Origin: Alkalihalobacillus deserti
GTDB lineage: Bacteria > Bacillota > Bacilli > Bacillales > Bacillaceae_D
NCBI RefSeq assembly: GCF_020734105.1
Contig: NZ_JAJAFR010000001.1
Coordinates: 664,689-728,688 of the forward strand
Reading direction: 5' to 3'
Length of the DNA stretch: 64,000 nucleotides
This document shows, in pieces, positions 35,566 through 44,641 of the stretch. The position numbers and the translations under genes are program-made. The first letter of the stretch is position 1. Every line of letters starts with the position of its first letter. The notes beneath the pieces were generated by a model. That model saw only the letters and a list, made by a program, of their open reading frames with translations. It ran no database searches and was not told where the DNA came from.

Positions 35566-36942
35566 TTAAACCATTCCTTTCGGGTCAATTGCCTTATTAA
35601 TTTCTGCTGTTAGTAAACCTTTTTCTTGGAGTATTTGCTTTATGGTTTTATGTTCTTCATCTGCTTTCATCCCGATCTGTGAAGCCATATCGTAACCCAT
35701 TATTGGACTTAATCCGGTAACCAAAGAAAGACTTTCTTTCATCCACTTTTTACATATTTCTACATTTACTTGAATGCCACTAATACACTTTGTTACAAGA
35801 GTTTGAATCGCATTTGCCAGTAATTCAATTGAGTGAAGAAACGTGTGAGCAATTACTGGCATCATCACATTGATTTCCAATTGACTTGCCATACCAGCAG
35901 TTGCGATTGCTGTTTCATAACCGATTATTTGGCAGCACACCATATGCGTCATTTCTAAAATAGCAGGATTTACTTTTCCTGGCATAATCGTCGAACCTGG
36001 TTGAACAGAGGGAAGAGTGATTTCCGATAAGCCTGTTCTCGGACCAGAGCTGAGTAGACGCAAATCACTGGTGATTTTGATTAGATGAATCGCAAGTTCT
36101 TTTAGTGTCAGCATACAGCGTATGGGCTCACTCATATTTTGCATAAATGCAAAGATGTTCACAGGCTCTCGAAAAGGTAGGTTTGTACGAGTGCAAATCT
36201 CTTGAATGACTTTTGGCGTATAACCAGGTTGTAAATTGATTTTCGTTCCGATCGCATTTCCACCTAAACCGATTTCATACAATGCATTCAGTTTCTCATC
36301 AATCTGCCAATAGACAGCTTGGATTGTTTCTGCAAAACCTGAGAATTCTTGCCCGAATCGTATCGGAACTGCATCGTGCAAATGAGTACGCCCGGATTTT
36401 AAGATAGGCATAAACTGATCGGCTTTTTTTTGAAGTTCCTGTTGCAATTGTGCTAAGGCGGGAAGTAGCCTTTGAATAATTGTTTCTGCAGCTGCCATAT
36501 TTAGAGCTGAGGGAAATGTGTCGTTTGTTGATTGTGACATGTTTACATGATCATTCGGATGGATTTGCTTTGAACCAGCCATTATTTCTGAAGCACGATT
36601 CGCAATTACCTCATTGGCATTCATATTCTGTGATGTACCTGCTCCTGCTTGATACACGTCAACAACAAAATGCTCATCCCATTTTCCTTCGCTTACTTCT
36701 TCGGACGCTTGTATTATGGCTTTTCCCATTTCAGGGGAGAGCTTCCCTAATTCCACATTTACCGTTGCAGCTGAAGCTTTAATAATCCCTTGCGCTTTAA
36801 TAAACGACCGTGGTAAACGAATTCCGCTTATCTGAAAGTTTTCCACTGCACGTTGAGTTTGAGAACCATAATAGGCTGATGAAGGAACCATTATGTTACC
36901 TAACGGGTCATTTTCCATTCGATATTGGTTGGAAGAATCCAT
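35566..36942 (-). CDS. Fumarase/aspartase family lyase
   Basis: A 458-residue protein with the family signature PGSTIMPGKVNP, plus TSQNMNANEVIANRA, HPNDHVNMSQSTNDTFP and SGRTHLHDAVPIRFGQE. It could be class II fumarate hydratase (fumC) or aspartate ammonia-lyase (aspA); the GGNAIGTKINLQPGY segment is unusual for both, so I leave the reaction open. The start ATG at 36942 has GAAGGAGAG upstream; a longer frame starts at 36978. It is a single gene transcribed towards the convergent terminator. Confidence 0.85.
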   Translation of the reverse strand: MDSSNQYRMENDPLGNIMVPSSAYYGSQTQRAVENFQISGIRLPRSFIKAQGIIKASAATVNVELGKLSPEMGKAIIQASEEVSEGKWDEHFVVDVYQAGAGTSQNMNANEVIANRASEIMAGSKQIHPNDHVNMSQSTNDTFPSALNMAAAETIIQRLLPALAQLQQELQKKADQFMPILKSGRTHLHDAVPIRFGQEFSGFAETIQAVYWQIDEKLNALYEIGLGGNAIGTKINLQPGYTPKVIQEICTRTNLPFREPVNIFAFMQNMSEPIRCMLTLKELAIHLIKITSDLRLLSSGPRTGLSEITLPSVQPGSTIMPGKVNPAILEMTHMVCCQIIGYETAIATAGMASQLEINVMMPVIAHTFLHSIELLANAIQTLVTKCISGIQVNVEICKKWMKESLSLVTGLSPIMGYDMASQIGMKADEEHKTIKQILQEKGLLTAEINKAIDPKGMV

Positions 36943-37231
36943 TCCATCTTTCTCTCCTTCAATTATAGACATAGACATATGTACGAAACCTTATTATTAT
37001 TGTTTCCATTGACGTTTGTAATAAACAAGGTTTTGATATTATAATGTGGTTTCTATGTATAGATACGGGTAGATAAAGAATTTAGAAAGCAGAACGATGG
37101 ACTTTTTTAGTATTTTGAAGGAGAAAACGGGGTAAACTTAATAAAAATAAGTATGTGAATTAAGTTGTAGTGGTAAAATGATTGTTAAGGTTAATTTAAT
37201 AAAAGTTTCTATATGAAGGGGAATGGATAGT

Positions 37232-37675
37232 TTGAGTAAAAATGAAACAAGAACAGATTTACCAGCGAATTTTAATGAATTAAAAAAATCAATTAATAGA
37301 ACATCTAATTGGAGAGAGCGTTTAGATGCGATAGAAGATTTAGGTCATTGGAAAAGCCGAGAGACAGTGGAATTATTAAAGCATAGTATGACGGGAGATT
37401 CAGTTTTTAAGATACAGGAGGCTGCTTACCGTAAACTTATTGCCTTAGGTGAAAAGGTCACGATGCCTGAACGGAAGAGCGGGGAGCTAATCAAGGATAC
37501 AAAGAAAATCCTAGTTAGAATTAAGAAGAGTTTACCTAAAAATCATTCATATGAAGACTTTAAAGAAAAAGTGAAAAAGATGAGAAGTGACATATATGAT
37601 ACGTATGAAGGAGAGAAAGGGACTGACTTTGATAAATGGCTAGAGGCAACTTGGACAACATTACCTACTAAATAA
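37232..37675 (+). CDS. HEAT-repeat protein of unknown function
   Basis: About 147 residues. The middle segment SNWRERLDAIEDLGHWKSRE and TVELLKHSMTGDSVFKIQEA is a HEAT-like helical repeat (residues about 25-75). The C-terminus is basic and helical. TTG at 37232 has GAAGGGGA at good spacing; ATG at 37223 is too close. The family may mediate protein binding. No operon partner. Confidence 0.75.
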   Translation: MSKNETRTDLPANFNELKKSINRTSNWRERLDAIEDLGHWKSRETVELLKHSMTGDSVFKIQEAAYRKLIALGEKVTMPERKSGELIKDTKKILVRIKKSLPKNHSYEDFKEKVKKMRSDIYDTYEGEKGTDFDKWLEATWTTLPTK

Positions 37676-37712
37676 TACACTTGTTGATTCTTTAGTCTTA
37701 CTTTAATTTTTT

Positions 37713-37748
37713 AAGCTCCTGGAAATTATATTTGCAGGAACTTTTTTT
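37713..37748 (+). terminator. Terminator of HEAT-repeat gene
   Basis: AAGCTCCTG and CAGGAACTT pair (one G-U) with a 13-nt loop, followed by TTTTTTT. Confidence 0.75.
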
Positions 37749-37916
37749 AGTCTAGGAAGACACTAATATAACAAGCGTTTAAAGATACTTCGAGTCACTT
37801 TTTTAAGCATTTATTTTAAAAATAATTTCTTTTATTGTGATACATATTACATCTGCAATAAAACTCTTCTTATAAAATTGAGGTAGTTAAAAAAACTTAG
37901 TAAAGGGATGACTAGT

Positions 37917-38201
37917 GTGATAGTAAATGAATTGATTGAAACAAAGGAAATATATACTGGTGAAGTTGCTGAGAATTATTACGTGATTTACGAGGAGACA
38001 GTAAGTAAGGACTTTGTACTGAAAAATAACTACTTACTCGAGAAAAGTAGCATTATTGAAAAGGCGATCAATATCTTGAAAGGTGATACATTCTCAACAT
38101 TACAAAAAGTGAAAGCATATCCTATTGAAAATCTAGCAATAGAGTCGATGAAAGATATAATTGAAAAGGACTACCCTGAACTATTTAATCGTGCTTATTA
38201 A
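37917..38201 (+). CDS. Protein of unknown function (94 aa)
   Basis: Reads VIVNELIETKEIYTGEVAEN, then YYVIYEETVSKDFVLKNNYL and ends ELFNRAY. It is soluble. GTG at 37917 behind AAAGGGATG is preferred, with ATG at 37908 as an alternative. I do not recognise the family. A perfect terminator follows at 38241, supporting an expressed gene. Confidence 0.65.
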   Translation: MIVNELIETKEIYTGEVAENYYVIYEETVSKDFVLKNNYLLEKSSIIEKAINILKGDTFSTLQKVKAYPIENLAIESMKDIIEKDYPELFNRAY

Positions 38202-38240
38202 CTAAAAATAGAGTTTGAACAAGGTGTTTGCAATAGTATT

Positions 38241-38280
38241 GTGGTCCCAGTGCTTTAAAGCACTGGGACCACTTTTTTTA
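38241..38280 (+). terminator. Perfect palindromic terminator
   Basis: Sixteen-bp arms GTGGTCCCAGTGCTTT/AAAGCACTGGGACCAC, almost without a loop, followed by TTTTTTT. Confidence 0.93.
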
Positions 38281-38401
38281 AGGCCTTTTTTCAAAAGCAA
38301 CTCTACAACCTCATCGAAAAGATCCTACTACGTCCCTTCCTCCATGCAAGGGATCTTCTCAACTTCTAGCGCTCTTCATGTATCACCCTAAAAAATCTTA
38401 T

Positions 38402-38427
38402 GTTTATCTTCATGCTTTACTGGGAAT
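38402..38427 (+). promoter_or_regulatory. Sigma-B-like promoter of the YflT-like gene
   Basis: GTTTAT, 14 bases, GGGAAT, close to sigma-B consensus GTTTAA and GGGTAT. It lies 37 bases upstream of the start. Confidence 0.7.
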
Positions 38428-38464
38428 CCGTTCAGTGTAATCAAAATTTAGAGGAGGATAATAT

Positions 38465-39025
38465 ATGAGAAAAACAGTTATCGGTGGAGTATTTAGAAAC
38501 CCAGAAGAAGCAGTTCAAGCAATTGAAGGTCTTCATGATATGGGCTATAAAAAGGAAGAGATCTCGGTTTTCGCAAAAGATAGTGATGATGTAAAAGGTA
38601 TTGAAAATAAAACAAGAAGTGAAGTTACTGTAAAAGATAGTGGACGAGGTAAGAATGCAGGAAAAGGTTTAGGTATCGGTGCTGGGACAGGCGGCGTTCT
38701 CGGCGGTATTACAGGAATCATTGCCGAAATCGGACTATTAGCTATCCCTGGGATTGGTGTTCTTGCGGCCGCTGGACCACTAGCGACTGCATTAAGCGGT
38801 GCAGCTATTGGTGCTGGAGGTGGTGGACTCATCGGGGTTCTTACAGGTGCGGGAATTCCAAAAGAACACGCAAAAGAGTATGAAGACTATCTAAACAAAG
38901 GCCATATTGTTGTATTAGTGGAAGCGGATGGAGAACGAGAAGATAAATTATATGGTCATTTCTCAAACAACAACTCATTAAATACTCATACATATCCTGA
39001 ACATGTGCGGGTTAATAACGGGTAA
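38465..39025 (+). CDS. General stress protein with YflT domain
   Basis: A 186-residue protein. The first 60 residues are the YflT/heat-induced stress domain (IGGVFRNPEEAVQAIEGLHDMGY). The middle is a glycine-rich hydrophobic segment (GKGLGIGAGTGGVLGGITGI and onward) like a membrane-inserting hairpin. The end has GIPKEHAKEYEDYLNKGHIVV. ATG follows AGAGGAGG. A sigma-B-like promoter sits upstream, which fits the general stress role of the family. Confidence 0.88.
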   Translation: MRKTVIGGVFRNPEEAVQAIEGLHDMGYKKEEISVFAKDSDDVKGIENKTRSEVTVKDSGRGKNAGKGLGIGAGTGGVLGGITGIIAEIGLLAIPGIGVLAAAGPLATALSGAAIGAGGGGLIGVLTGAGIPKEHAKEYEDYLNKGHIVVLVEADGEREDKLYGHFSNNNSLNTHTYPEHVRVNNG

Positions 39026-39078
39026 AATAAATTTTTAGAGTGTAAAATAACAAAAGCAGGGTAATGTCTTGAAGTTGA

Positions 39079-39122
39079 TGCCTGTTACTTGTCGAATCCA
39101 ACAAGTAACAGGCACATTTTTT
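39079..39122. terminator. Convergent terminator
   Basis: TGCCTGTTACTTGT and ACAAGTAACAGGCA, 14-bp perfect stem with an 8-nt loop, followed by CATTTTTT. Ends the YflT-like gene and the minus-strand gene at 39135. Confidence 0.9.
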
Positions 39123-39134
39123 CTGTTCTATTCT

Positions 39135-39428
39135 TTAACGATAAAATACCTCATTAACTTCCCAAGATTCAACAATCTGGTGAGCTGCTTGAGGGTCATA
39201 ACCTCTTCCAATTAAATAACTGATCGCTGCTACTTCCCTCATGGCGTGTAGATGTGAAGTAAATTGAGCTTCTTTAAGACCGTATTGAACAATCGGTTCT
39301 ACCGTTGATAATATATGATGTTTTATCTGTTGTTGTGGTTGAGGATTGAGATATTGTTGTTGATGATGATAAGGATTTTGACCTTGATCTAAATGATGAG
39401 GATTAAATGACGATTGATAATTATGCAT
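39135..39428 (-). CDS. Gln/His-rich protein of unknown function (97 aa)
   Basis: The N-terminal 38 residues are Gln/His/Pro/Asn-rich (HHQQQYLNPQPQQQIKHH); the rest is ordinary and helical (TVEPIVQYGLKEAQFTSHLH, ending YDPQAAHQIVESWEVNEVFYR). The composition recalls spore coat proteins of Bacillus, but I do not recognise the family. ATG has GGGAGC eleven bases upstream. Confidence 0.7.
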   Translation of the reverse strand: MHNYQSSFNPHHLDQGQNPYHHQQQYLNPQPQQQIKHHILSTVEPIVQYGLKEAQFTSHLHAMREVAAISYLIGRGYDPQAAHQIVESWEVNEVFYR

Positions 39429-39917
39429 TTTAAATTCAGCTCCCTGTTTTAACTTGATGAATACACAACAGCCTATGTTCGCATTAACTAGGAGGTGTGC
39501 CTATTTTAATGCTGAGATTCACTCTTTTTTCAGGAATAATTAGTTATTACTTCTAGACCAAGGAAGGTAACCCATTTAATAAACTAGAACCTACATTAGA
39601 TTATGTATAGGTTGAGAGAATTCCTAACTATATGAATTTGTGAATGGAGAATTAGTTGCTACTATCTTCTATAATATAGTTAAATTTTTTACACGAACGG
39701 TTACTTTATTGAGGTTAGTGGTAAACTAAAACATTGTTCAACAACAGGCGTATTTCTCTAAAAGAGAGTGCGTCTTTTACTATTATGATCTGCACCAGTA
39801 TAATAATGTTTACCTATTGTCTTTTAAGTATTTTATACTGATAAGAGGACATTATAACAATTTGTAAATTCAATACAATAAAATGAGTAGGAAAGATATA
39901 ACGGAGGTAGTCCAATT
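39429..39917. other. Intergenic stretch, no supported gene
   Basis: AT-rich, with stops in all frames. A short hairpin-like AAAGAGAGTGCGTCTTTTAC near 39760 is not convincing. Confidence 0.4.
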
Positions 39918-40850
39918 ATGAATATTTTGGTACAAGGTGCAGGAGCTTTAGGAGCATATTTTGGTGGAAGGATGTTAGAAGCAGGTTTAAACGTTTCGTT
40001 TTTTGTGAGAGAAAAACGCGCTGCTCAACTGACAAAAGAAGGTTTGAAAATAATCAGTCCTGAAGGAAATTTTGCAAGAAAAGAGGTAGCGGTTTATACA
40101 TCACCTGAACAAGTGAAAAATATAGATTTAGTGATACTGACTGTTAAAGGTTATCATCTTGACCAAGTCATACCGCAAGTTCAAACGATCGTTCAACAGA
40201 CGGGAGCGTTTGTGCTGCCATTGTTAAATGGCGTCGAGCATTTGGAAAGACTACAGCAAGTCATTGGAAAAGAAAAAGTGATAGGAGGATTTGCCTCTAT
40301 CATAGCTACATTAAATGAACAAGGCCACGTAGAGCATACTAGCGCAAATAGTGCCATGAAATTTGGGGCTCTTGATAACGAACAGGCGGATATATGTGAG
40401 CAATTAGAAGAGATAAATAGTCATGTCAAAACGAATTTACTAAGAGAAGAAAATATTTTAAAGCATATGTGGAAAAAATACATATTTATTACGTCATTTT
40501 CTGGGATAACTTCAGCGATGCAGCTACCAGCAGGTTTTATAGCGAGTTCGGAGGCTTCGTATGTAGTTGCTAAAAAGGTAATCTTTGAAATGAATACACT
40601 AGCTGCGAAAGAGGGCATTGCTTTAACAGAGTATGAAGTGGAATCGATGGCAAACAGATTAAAAGGTTTCAAAAAAGGAGCGACATCGTCCATGCATCAG
40701 GATATGAGAAAAGGGCTCCCTATAGAAGTCGAGCATTTACATGGGGGAGCGCTGCGTTTGGCAACTAAACACGATGTGATGGTTCCTGTTATTGAAACGC
40801 TATATGGAATACTTAAACCGTATGAAAACGGTAAACCGGATTGTCTTTAG
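39918..40850 (+). CDS. PanE/ApbA family 2-dehydropantoate 2-reductase
   Basis: A 310-residue protein of normal length. The Rossmann start MNILVQGAGALGAYFGGRML binds NADPH. LLNGVEHLERLQQVIGKEKV is the family loop and the C-terminus includes STSSMHQDMRKGLPIEVEHLH-type wording (SMHQDMRKGLPIEVEHLHGG) for substrate binding. It may make pantoate for pantothenate, but paralogues act on other keto acids and the pan operon is absent. ATG follows ACGGAGG. Confidence 0.9.
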   Translation: MNILVQGAGALGAYFGGRMLEAGLNVSFFVREKRAAQLTKEGLKIISPEGNFARKEVAVYTSPEQVKNIDLVILTVKGYHLDQVIPQVQTIVQQTGAFVLPLLNGVEHLERLQQVIGKEKVIGGFASIIATLNEQGHVEHTSANSAMKFGALDNEQADICEQLEEINSHVKTNLLREENILKHMWKKYIFITSFSGITSAMQLPAGFIASSEASYVVAKKVIFEMNTLAAKEGIALTEYEVESMANRLKGFKKGATSSMHQDMRKGLPIEVEHLHGGALRLATKHDVMVPVIETLYGILKPYENGKPDCL

Positions 40851-41398
40851 AAATAGTTAAGATCTGCAACAATTGGGCGCTAACCATTAATAGGTGAGCG
40901 TCTTTTTGTTATCTATGGACATGATCATAGGGATAGAATAAAATTTCTTGAATCTTTATTTAATTGAGCGCATCAAGAATGTTTTATTTTTAAAAATCAG
41001 CAGCATACATATGTGATATATCGCTGAAGAGGTATTTAGAAGTGGAAAACTACGGCATCGACTCTCTAGCCGATATTTCTAGAGAAAGGACAAACTGTAT
41101 TTGTTCTCTTTTTTATAAAAGTATTTAGTACGAGAATGTTTAAAATTACTTGTCAAGACAAAAGGATATTTAGATTAAATACAGGAGAGAATAGGGAGGA
41201 TTTCGCTTAAATTAAACAGCAATTAATTAAAGAAGGCAAGAAAAAGAAGTGACTCTCAATGTTTTCTTATAGGAAACATTTTTATATAATAGTGAAAAAA
41301 CTATTGACATTATACAACTTTATTTGTTATCTTATAAATTACAAAGATTCATATAGAGAAACAACGGAGTGATCATTTTTATTTGGGTGTTTCTTAAT
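40851..41398. other. Intergenic stretch with two terminator-like hairpins
   Basis: Weak hairpin at about 40874-40912 (GGCGCT...GAGCGTCTTTTT) ends the reductase gene. A second, AGAGAAaGGACAAA/TTTGTTCTCT with TTTTTT, lies at 41081-41115. No gene. Confidence 0.5.
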
Positions 41399-41415
41399 AG
41401 AGATATTTTATCTCT
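41399..41415 (+). promoter_or_regulatory. MhqR-like operator
   Basis: Perfect 7-bp inverted repeat AGAGATA/TATCTCT with a 3-nt centre, 63 bases before the mhqD-like gene. Similar to the known MhqR site with TATCTC/GAGATA halves in B. subtilis. Confidence 0.65.
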
Positions 41416-41478
41416 CTATAAATGGATTGAACTATGATTAGCTTCTTGAGAAAAACGAATAAGAAGGGATGATTCGAT

Positions 41479-42120
41479 TTGAATTCACCGATGATTTATG
41501 AACTTCGTAAACCAACTAATATTGAGCCCGATAAAACCTATCCTGCCATCTTTGTTATGCATGGAATTGGTAGTAATGAACAAAATATGCTGGCGCTAGT
41601 TGATGGGTTAGAAGATTTTTATATTTTTAGTGTTCGTGGTCATTTATCTCAACCCCCGGGTTTTGCCTATTTTACGATTCAAGGTTATGGAAAACCACAC
41701 AAAGAAGTATTTGATCATGGAATAAGTCAGCTTACTAGCTTTATCGATTATGCAACTGAACAATATCCATTAGATCACGGCCATTTGTATTTACTTGGCT
41801 TTAGTCAAGGTGCGATTGTATCTATGACGCTTGGGTTAACATTGGGAAATCGAATCAAAGGAATTGTAGCTCTCAGTGGATATATTCCTAGATTCGTCAA
41901 GGAAGAATATGATATAAAATCTGTTGATCAGGTTTCATTGTTTATTTCTCACGGCGAACTTGACAACATCCTACCTTATGAGTGGGGAGTAGAAAGTCAT
42001 GAGTATTTTCAAGGGTTAGGTGCTCAAGTAACCTTTCAAGCTTATCCAGAAGGACATACTGTTTCATTAAAGAATCAACAGGATTTTACGAAGTGGCTAG
42101 TTGATAATTTAAAGAAATAA
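41479..42120 (+). CDS. mhqD: MhqD-like carboxylesterase/dienelactone hydrolase family
   Basis: A 213-residue alpha/beta hydrolase with the nucleophile elbow GFSQG, the acid region SHGELDNILP and His in EGHTVS. It resembles B. subtilis MhqD, an esterase induced by quinones and methylhydroquinone through MhqR. TTG start behind AAGAAGGGATGATTCGA. It heads an operon with a dioxygenase and an MhqP-like protein. Confidence 0.85.
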   Translation: MNSPMIYELRKPTNIEPDKTYPAIFVMHGIGSNEQNMLALVDGLEDFYIFSVRGHLSQPPGFAYFTIQGYGKPHKEVFDHGISQLTSFIDYATEQYPLDHGHLYLLGFSQGAIVSMTLGLTLGNRIKGIVALSGYIPRFVKEEYDIKSVDQVSLFISHGELDNILPYEWGVESHEYFQGLGAQVTFQAYPEGHTVSLKNQQDFTKWLVDNLKK

Positions 42121-42158
42121 TAATAAAGAAAAGGAACTTTATTGAAGGAGGAATAATT

Positions 42159-42950
42159 ATGCTGCCATCTTTGTTTGTTGCTCACGGAGCACCACTATTA
42201 GCACTTGAGGATAATGACTACACTCAGTTTTTACAATCATTAGGTACTTTATTGCCGAAGCCAAAAGCGATTGTTTTGTTTTCAGCACACTGGGAGTCAT
42301 CTACTCAAAAAGTGAGTGATGTTGATAAGTTTGAAACCATCTATGATTTTGGTGGATTTCCAGAAGCTTTATATCGTATTAAATATCCAGCAAAAGGTAA
42401 CGAGACAGTTACAAAGGAAATTGTAGAATTGTTCACTACAGAGGGTGTACCTTTTGAAGTTGATAAAACACGTGGCTTAGATCATGGGGCTTGGGTAGTT
42501 CTTAAAATGCTTTATCCTAGTGCCGATATTCCGGTCATTTCAATGTCTGTAAACCCTCACCTCACACCAGAGGAACAATATAAAATTGGAAAGTCTTTAT
42601 CACAATTTAGAGAAAAGGACATTTTGATTATTGGGAGTGGTGGAACGGTTCATAATCTTGGGGTCTTAAGAATGGGTAGTGATGATGGAACGATCGACCA
42701 ATGGGCACTTGATTTTGATGAGTGGATAGAACGACATATAAATAATTGGGATATCGAATCATTATTCCAGTACAACTCATTTGCTCCGGCCGCTCAATAT
42801 GCGGTACCGCCACATGGAAATGAACACTTTGTTCCACTTTTTTATGCTATGGGTGCAGCAGATCACGATAGAAGTGCAAAATTATTACATCGCAGTTATC
42901 GATACGGAAACCTTAGTCATAGTGTGTGGCAATTTGGAGATTCAAAATAA
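42159..42950 (+). CDS. Extradiol ring-opening dioxygenase, LigB/DODA type
   Basis: A 263-residue protein. The Fe(II)-binding His in LFVAHGAPLLALED, SAHWESS and DHGAWVVLKMLYP are the conserved DODA/LigB family segments. Such enzymes open catechol-like rings. With MhqD and MhqP neighbours it probably detoxifies hydroquinone/catechol compounds. B. subtilis uses unrelated glyoxalase-type dioxygenases (MhqA, MhqE, MhqO) in this regulon. ATG follows TGAAGGAGG. Confidence 0.88.
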   Translation: MLPSLFVAHGAPLLALEDNDYTQFLQSLGTLLPKPKAIVLFSAHWESSTQKVSDVDKFETIYDFGGFPEALYRIKYPAKGNETVTKEIVELFTTEGVPFEVDKTRGLDHGAWVVLKMLYPSADIPVISMSVNPHLTPEEQYKIGKSLSQFREKDILIIGSGGTVHNLGVLRMGSDDGTIDQWALDFDEWIERHINNWDIESLFQYNSFAPAAQYAVPPHGNEHFVPLFYAMGAADHDRSAKLLHRSYRYGNLSHSVWQFGDSK

Positions 42951-42977
42951 ATTTTAAATTAACTTGGAGGTATGAAA

Positions 42978-43403
42978 ATGGATAAGAAATATGAAGTAAG
43001 TGTTTTAATTTTAAGGATCGTATTAGGAATAACTTTCTTTGTTCACGGAGTAGTAAAATTCCAAGGAGGAATTGAAAATACCGTTGGTTGGTTTGACAGC
43101 ATAGGGTTACCATGGTTTCTAGCTTATGGGGTTGCTTTATTAGAAGTTGTTGGTGGAATTGCAATAGTACTTGGTTTATTTAGCAGAGTGGCTTCTACCT
43201 TACTTGCCTTACTGATGGTCGGAGCAATCGTAAAAGTGAAATTAGCTGTTGGCTTTTTAGGAAATGGTCAAATGGCCGGTTATGAATTAGACCTAGCGCT
43301 CTTAGCAATGGCCGTGTTTATTGCAATTAATGGCTCTAAGGCTTATGCACTTGATCAATTTATTTTCAAAGGGCAAGATACTAGTAACACAACATCTGTA
43401 TAA
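42978..43403 (+). CDS. mhqP: MhqP-like DoxX family membrane protein
   Basis: About 141 residues with four membrane helices. HGVVKFQGGIENTVGWFDSI and LPWFLAYGVALLEVVGGIAI are typical of DoxX/MhqP. It lies 27 bases after the dioxygenase gene in the same operon. In B. subtilis MhqP belongs to the MhqR regulon. The ATG with TTGGAGGTATGAAA upstream is preferred; a Met two codons earlier is possible. A terminator follows. Confidence 0.85.
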   Translation: MDKKYEVSVLILRIVLGITFFVHGVVKFQGGIENTVGWFDSIGLPWFLAYGVALLEVVGGIAIVLGLFSRVASTLLALLMVGAIVKVKLAVGFLGNGQMAGYELDLALLAMAVFIAINGSKAYALDQFIFKGQDTSNTTSV

Positions 43404-43437
43404 TAACTCAACTGAAATAAACAAGTATTAATCTTGT

Positions 43438-43472
43438 GCATTACTTCAATTCCAGAAGTAATGCTTTTTTTT
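43438..43472 (+). terminator. Terminator of the mhq-like operon
   Basis: GCATTACTTC and GAAGTAATGC, a perfect 10-bp stem with a 7-nt loop, then TTTTTTTT. Confidence 0.9.
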
Positions 43473-43500
43473 GTAGTTTGTATTAAAGGAGGAAAGAAAC

Positions 43501-43587
43501 ATGCCATTATACAAATTAACGATGGTAAGAAGGAAAAGATCAAGAAACTACGTTCGCATGGGCAATGTATCTTTTAATGTCAGATAA
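43501..43587 (+). CDS. Possible small basic peptide (28 aa) or gene relic
   Basis: ATG behind AAAGGAGGAAAGAAAC. It reads MPLYKLTMVRRKRSRNYVRM and ends SFNVR. The MPLYKLTM start resembles small tautomerases, and a frameshift would explain the early stop. Further downstream, DGVGPCRNL near 43630 may be a later piece. Unproven. Confidence 0.3.
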   Translation: MPLYKLTMVRRKRSRNYVRMGNVSFNVR

Positions 43588-43775
43588 TTTCTTTCGCTTA
43601 AATGTTGATTTATCCTGTAGTGTTTACCGATGGTGTTGGGCCGTGTCGTAATCTTTAAATGGACATCTCCCACCCACAAGTGGTTATACTAGTGAGGAGT
43701 AGTTATTAATATGATATTAATTGAGCATAAAAAACTCCACCAAAATACAAATTAATTAAAAAGGGAGTAATATAT

Positions 43776-44525
43776 ATGATACAAGCAAAGTTTGACTCAA
43801 AAGTTTTTTCTTTGTTGGAAAATAAAATTCAATTAATTAAAACTAAAAAAGGAGCCATTTATTTAGTTGGACCCATTCGACTACCAGTTAATTTGTACGG
43901 GGAGACGGTTGTGTTCCAATGGTATTGTTGGTTGAATTGTAATGAAGTAACTGAAGACTATGAGAGAATTATTGAAAAATTATCTTCTGTTAATTTAGCT
44001 GAGTTACAGCAATCAAGCGTTTTAACCTATGGTGATTTTTCATATGAGGATGATGCGATTATTAGAATGCATTCCATTTGTCATACAGGTGATATATTTG
44101 GCAGTAAGCGTTGTGATTGTGGATATCAATTGAAACAGTCCATGAAAATGATTGTGGACCATGGAACGGGTGCTTTATTTTATTTAGCTAACCATGAAGG
44201 AAGAGGGATTGGATTGTTTACTAAGGCAATGGCCTATATACTTCAGGAAAACGGCTATGATACGGTTGATGCAAATGAAAGCCTAGGATTTGTTGATGAT
44301 TCAAGAAACTATGATGATGCGATTGATGTTCTTAAAGCATTAAGATCCAAACCGGTTACACTAATGACAAATAATCCTAAAAAGCTAGAGGCATTGAAAA
44401 ACTCTGGTTTGAAGCTTTCAGAAAGAAAGTCATTATGGGGAGATGTTTCAGAGTTTAACGAGAATTATCTAGAAACAAAAATAAAACGTTCAGGTCATCT
44501 AGAGGAGGCTTGTTCGAATGACTAA
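43776..44525 (+). CDS. Stand-alone GTP cyclohydrolase II paralogue
   Basis: A 249-residue protein. The zinc site and core IRMHSICHTGDIFGSKRCDCGYQLKQS and NHEGRGIGL match GTP cyclohydrolase II (RibA). Differences: an N-terminal region of about 85 residues unlike that of usual RibA, LANHEGRG in place of LRQEGRG, and no DHBP synthase domain; B. subtilis makes riboflavin with a fused RibBA. It probably opens GTP for a side pathway. Directly followed by a ribD relic overlapping its stop. ATG has AAAAGGGAG upstream. Confidence 0.8.
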   Translation: MIQAKFDSKVFSLLENKIQLIKTKKGAIYLVGPIRLPVNLYGETVVFQWYCWLNCNEVTEDYERIIEKLSSVNLAELQQSSVLTYGDFSYEDDAIIRMHSICHTGDIFGSKRCDCGYQLKQSMKMIVDHGTGALFYLANHEGRGIGLFTKAMAYILQENGYDTVDANESLGFVDDSRNYDDAIDVLKALRSKPVTLMTNNPKKLEALKNSGLKLSERKSLWGDVSEFNENYLETKIKRSGHLEEACSND

Positions 44526-44641
44526 CAATGAATTTTAGATGGATTTGGCTTTAAAAAATGCAATAGCAATGAAAGGACAGAACGACCCCAATCCATAGTT
44601 GGCTAATGGTAAAAAAATCATTTTTCCACAAGAAGGAGAAT
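44518..44641 (+). pseudogene. RibD-like pyrimidine deaminase, decayed 5' fragment
   Basis: ATG overlaps the stop region of the GTP cyclohydrolase gene, with AGAGGAGG upstream. Reads MTNNEF-stop-MDLALKNAIAMKGQNDPNP-stop. This equals the start of RibD deaminases (Met-x-LAL-A-KG-GQT-PNP-VGAV). TAG at 44536-44538 breaks it early, and the loss of one T near 44595 breaks the frame before VG. Nothing more of the gene is recognisable. It shows that an operon of cyclohydrolase and deaminase once existed here. Confidence 0.75.
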
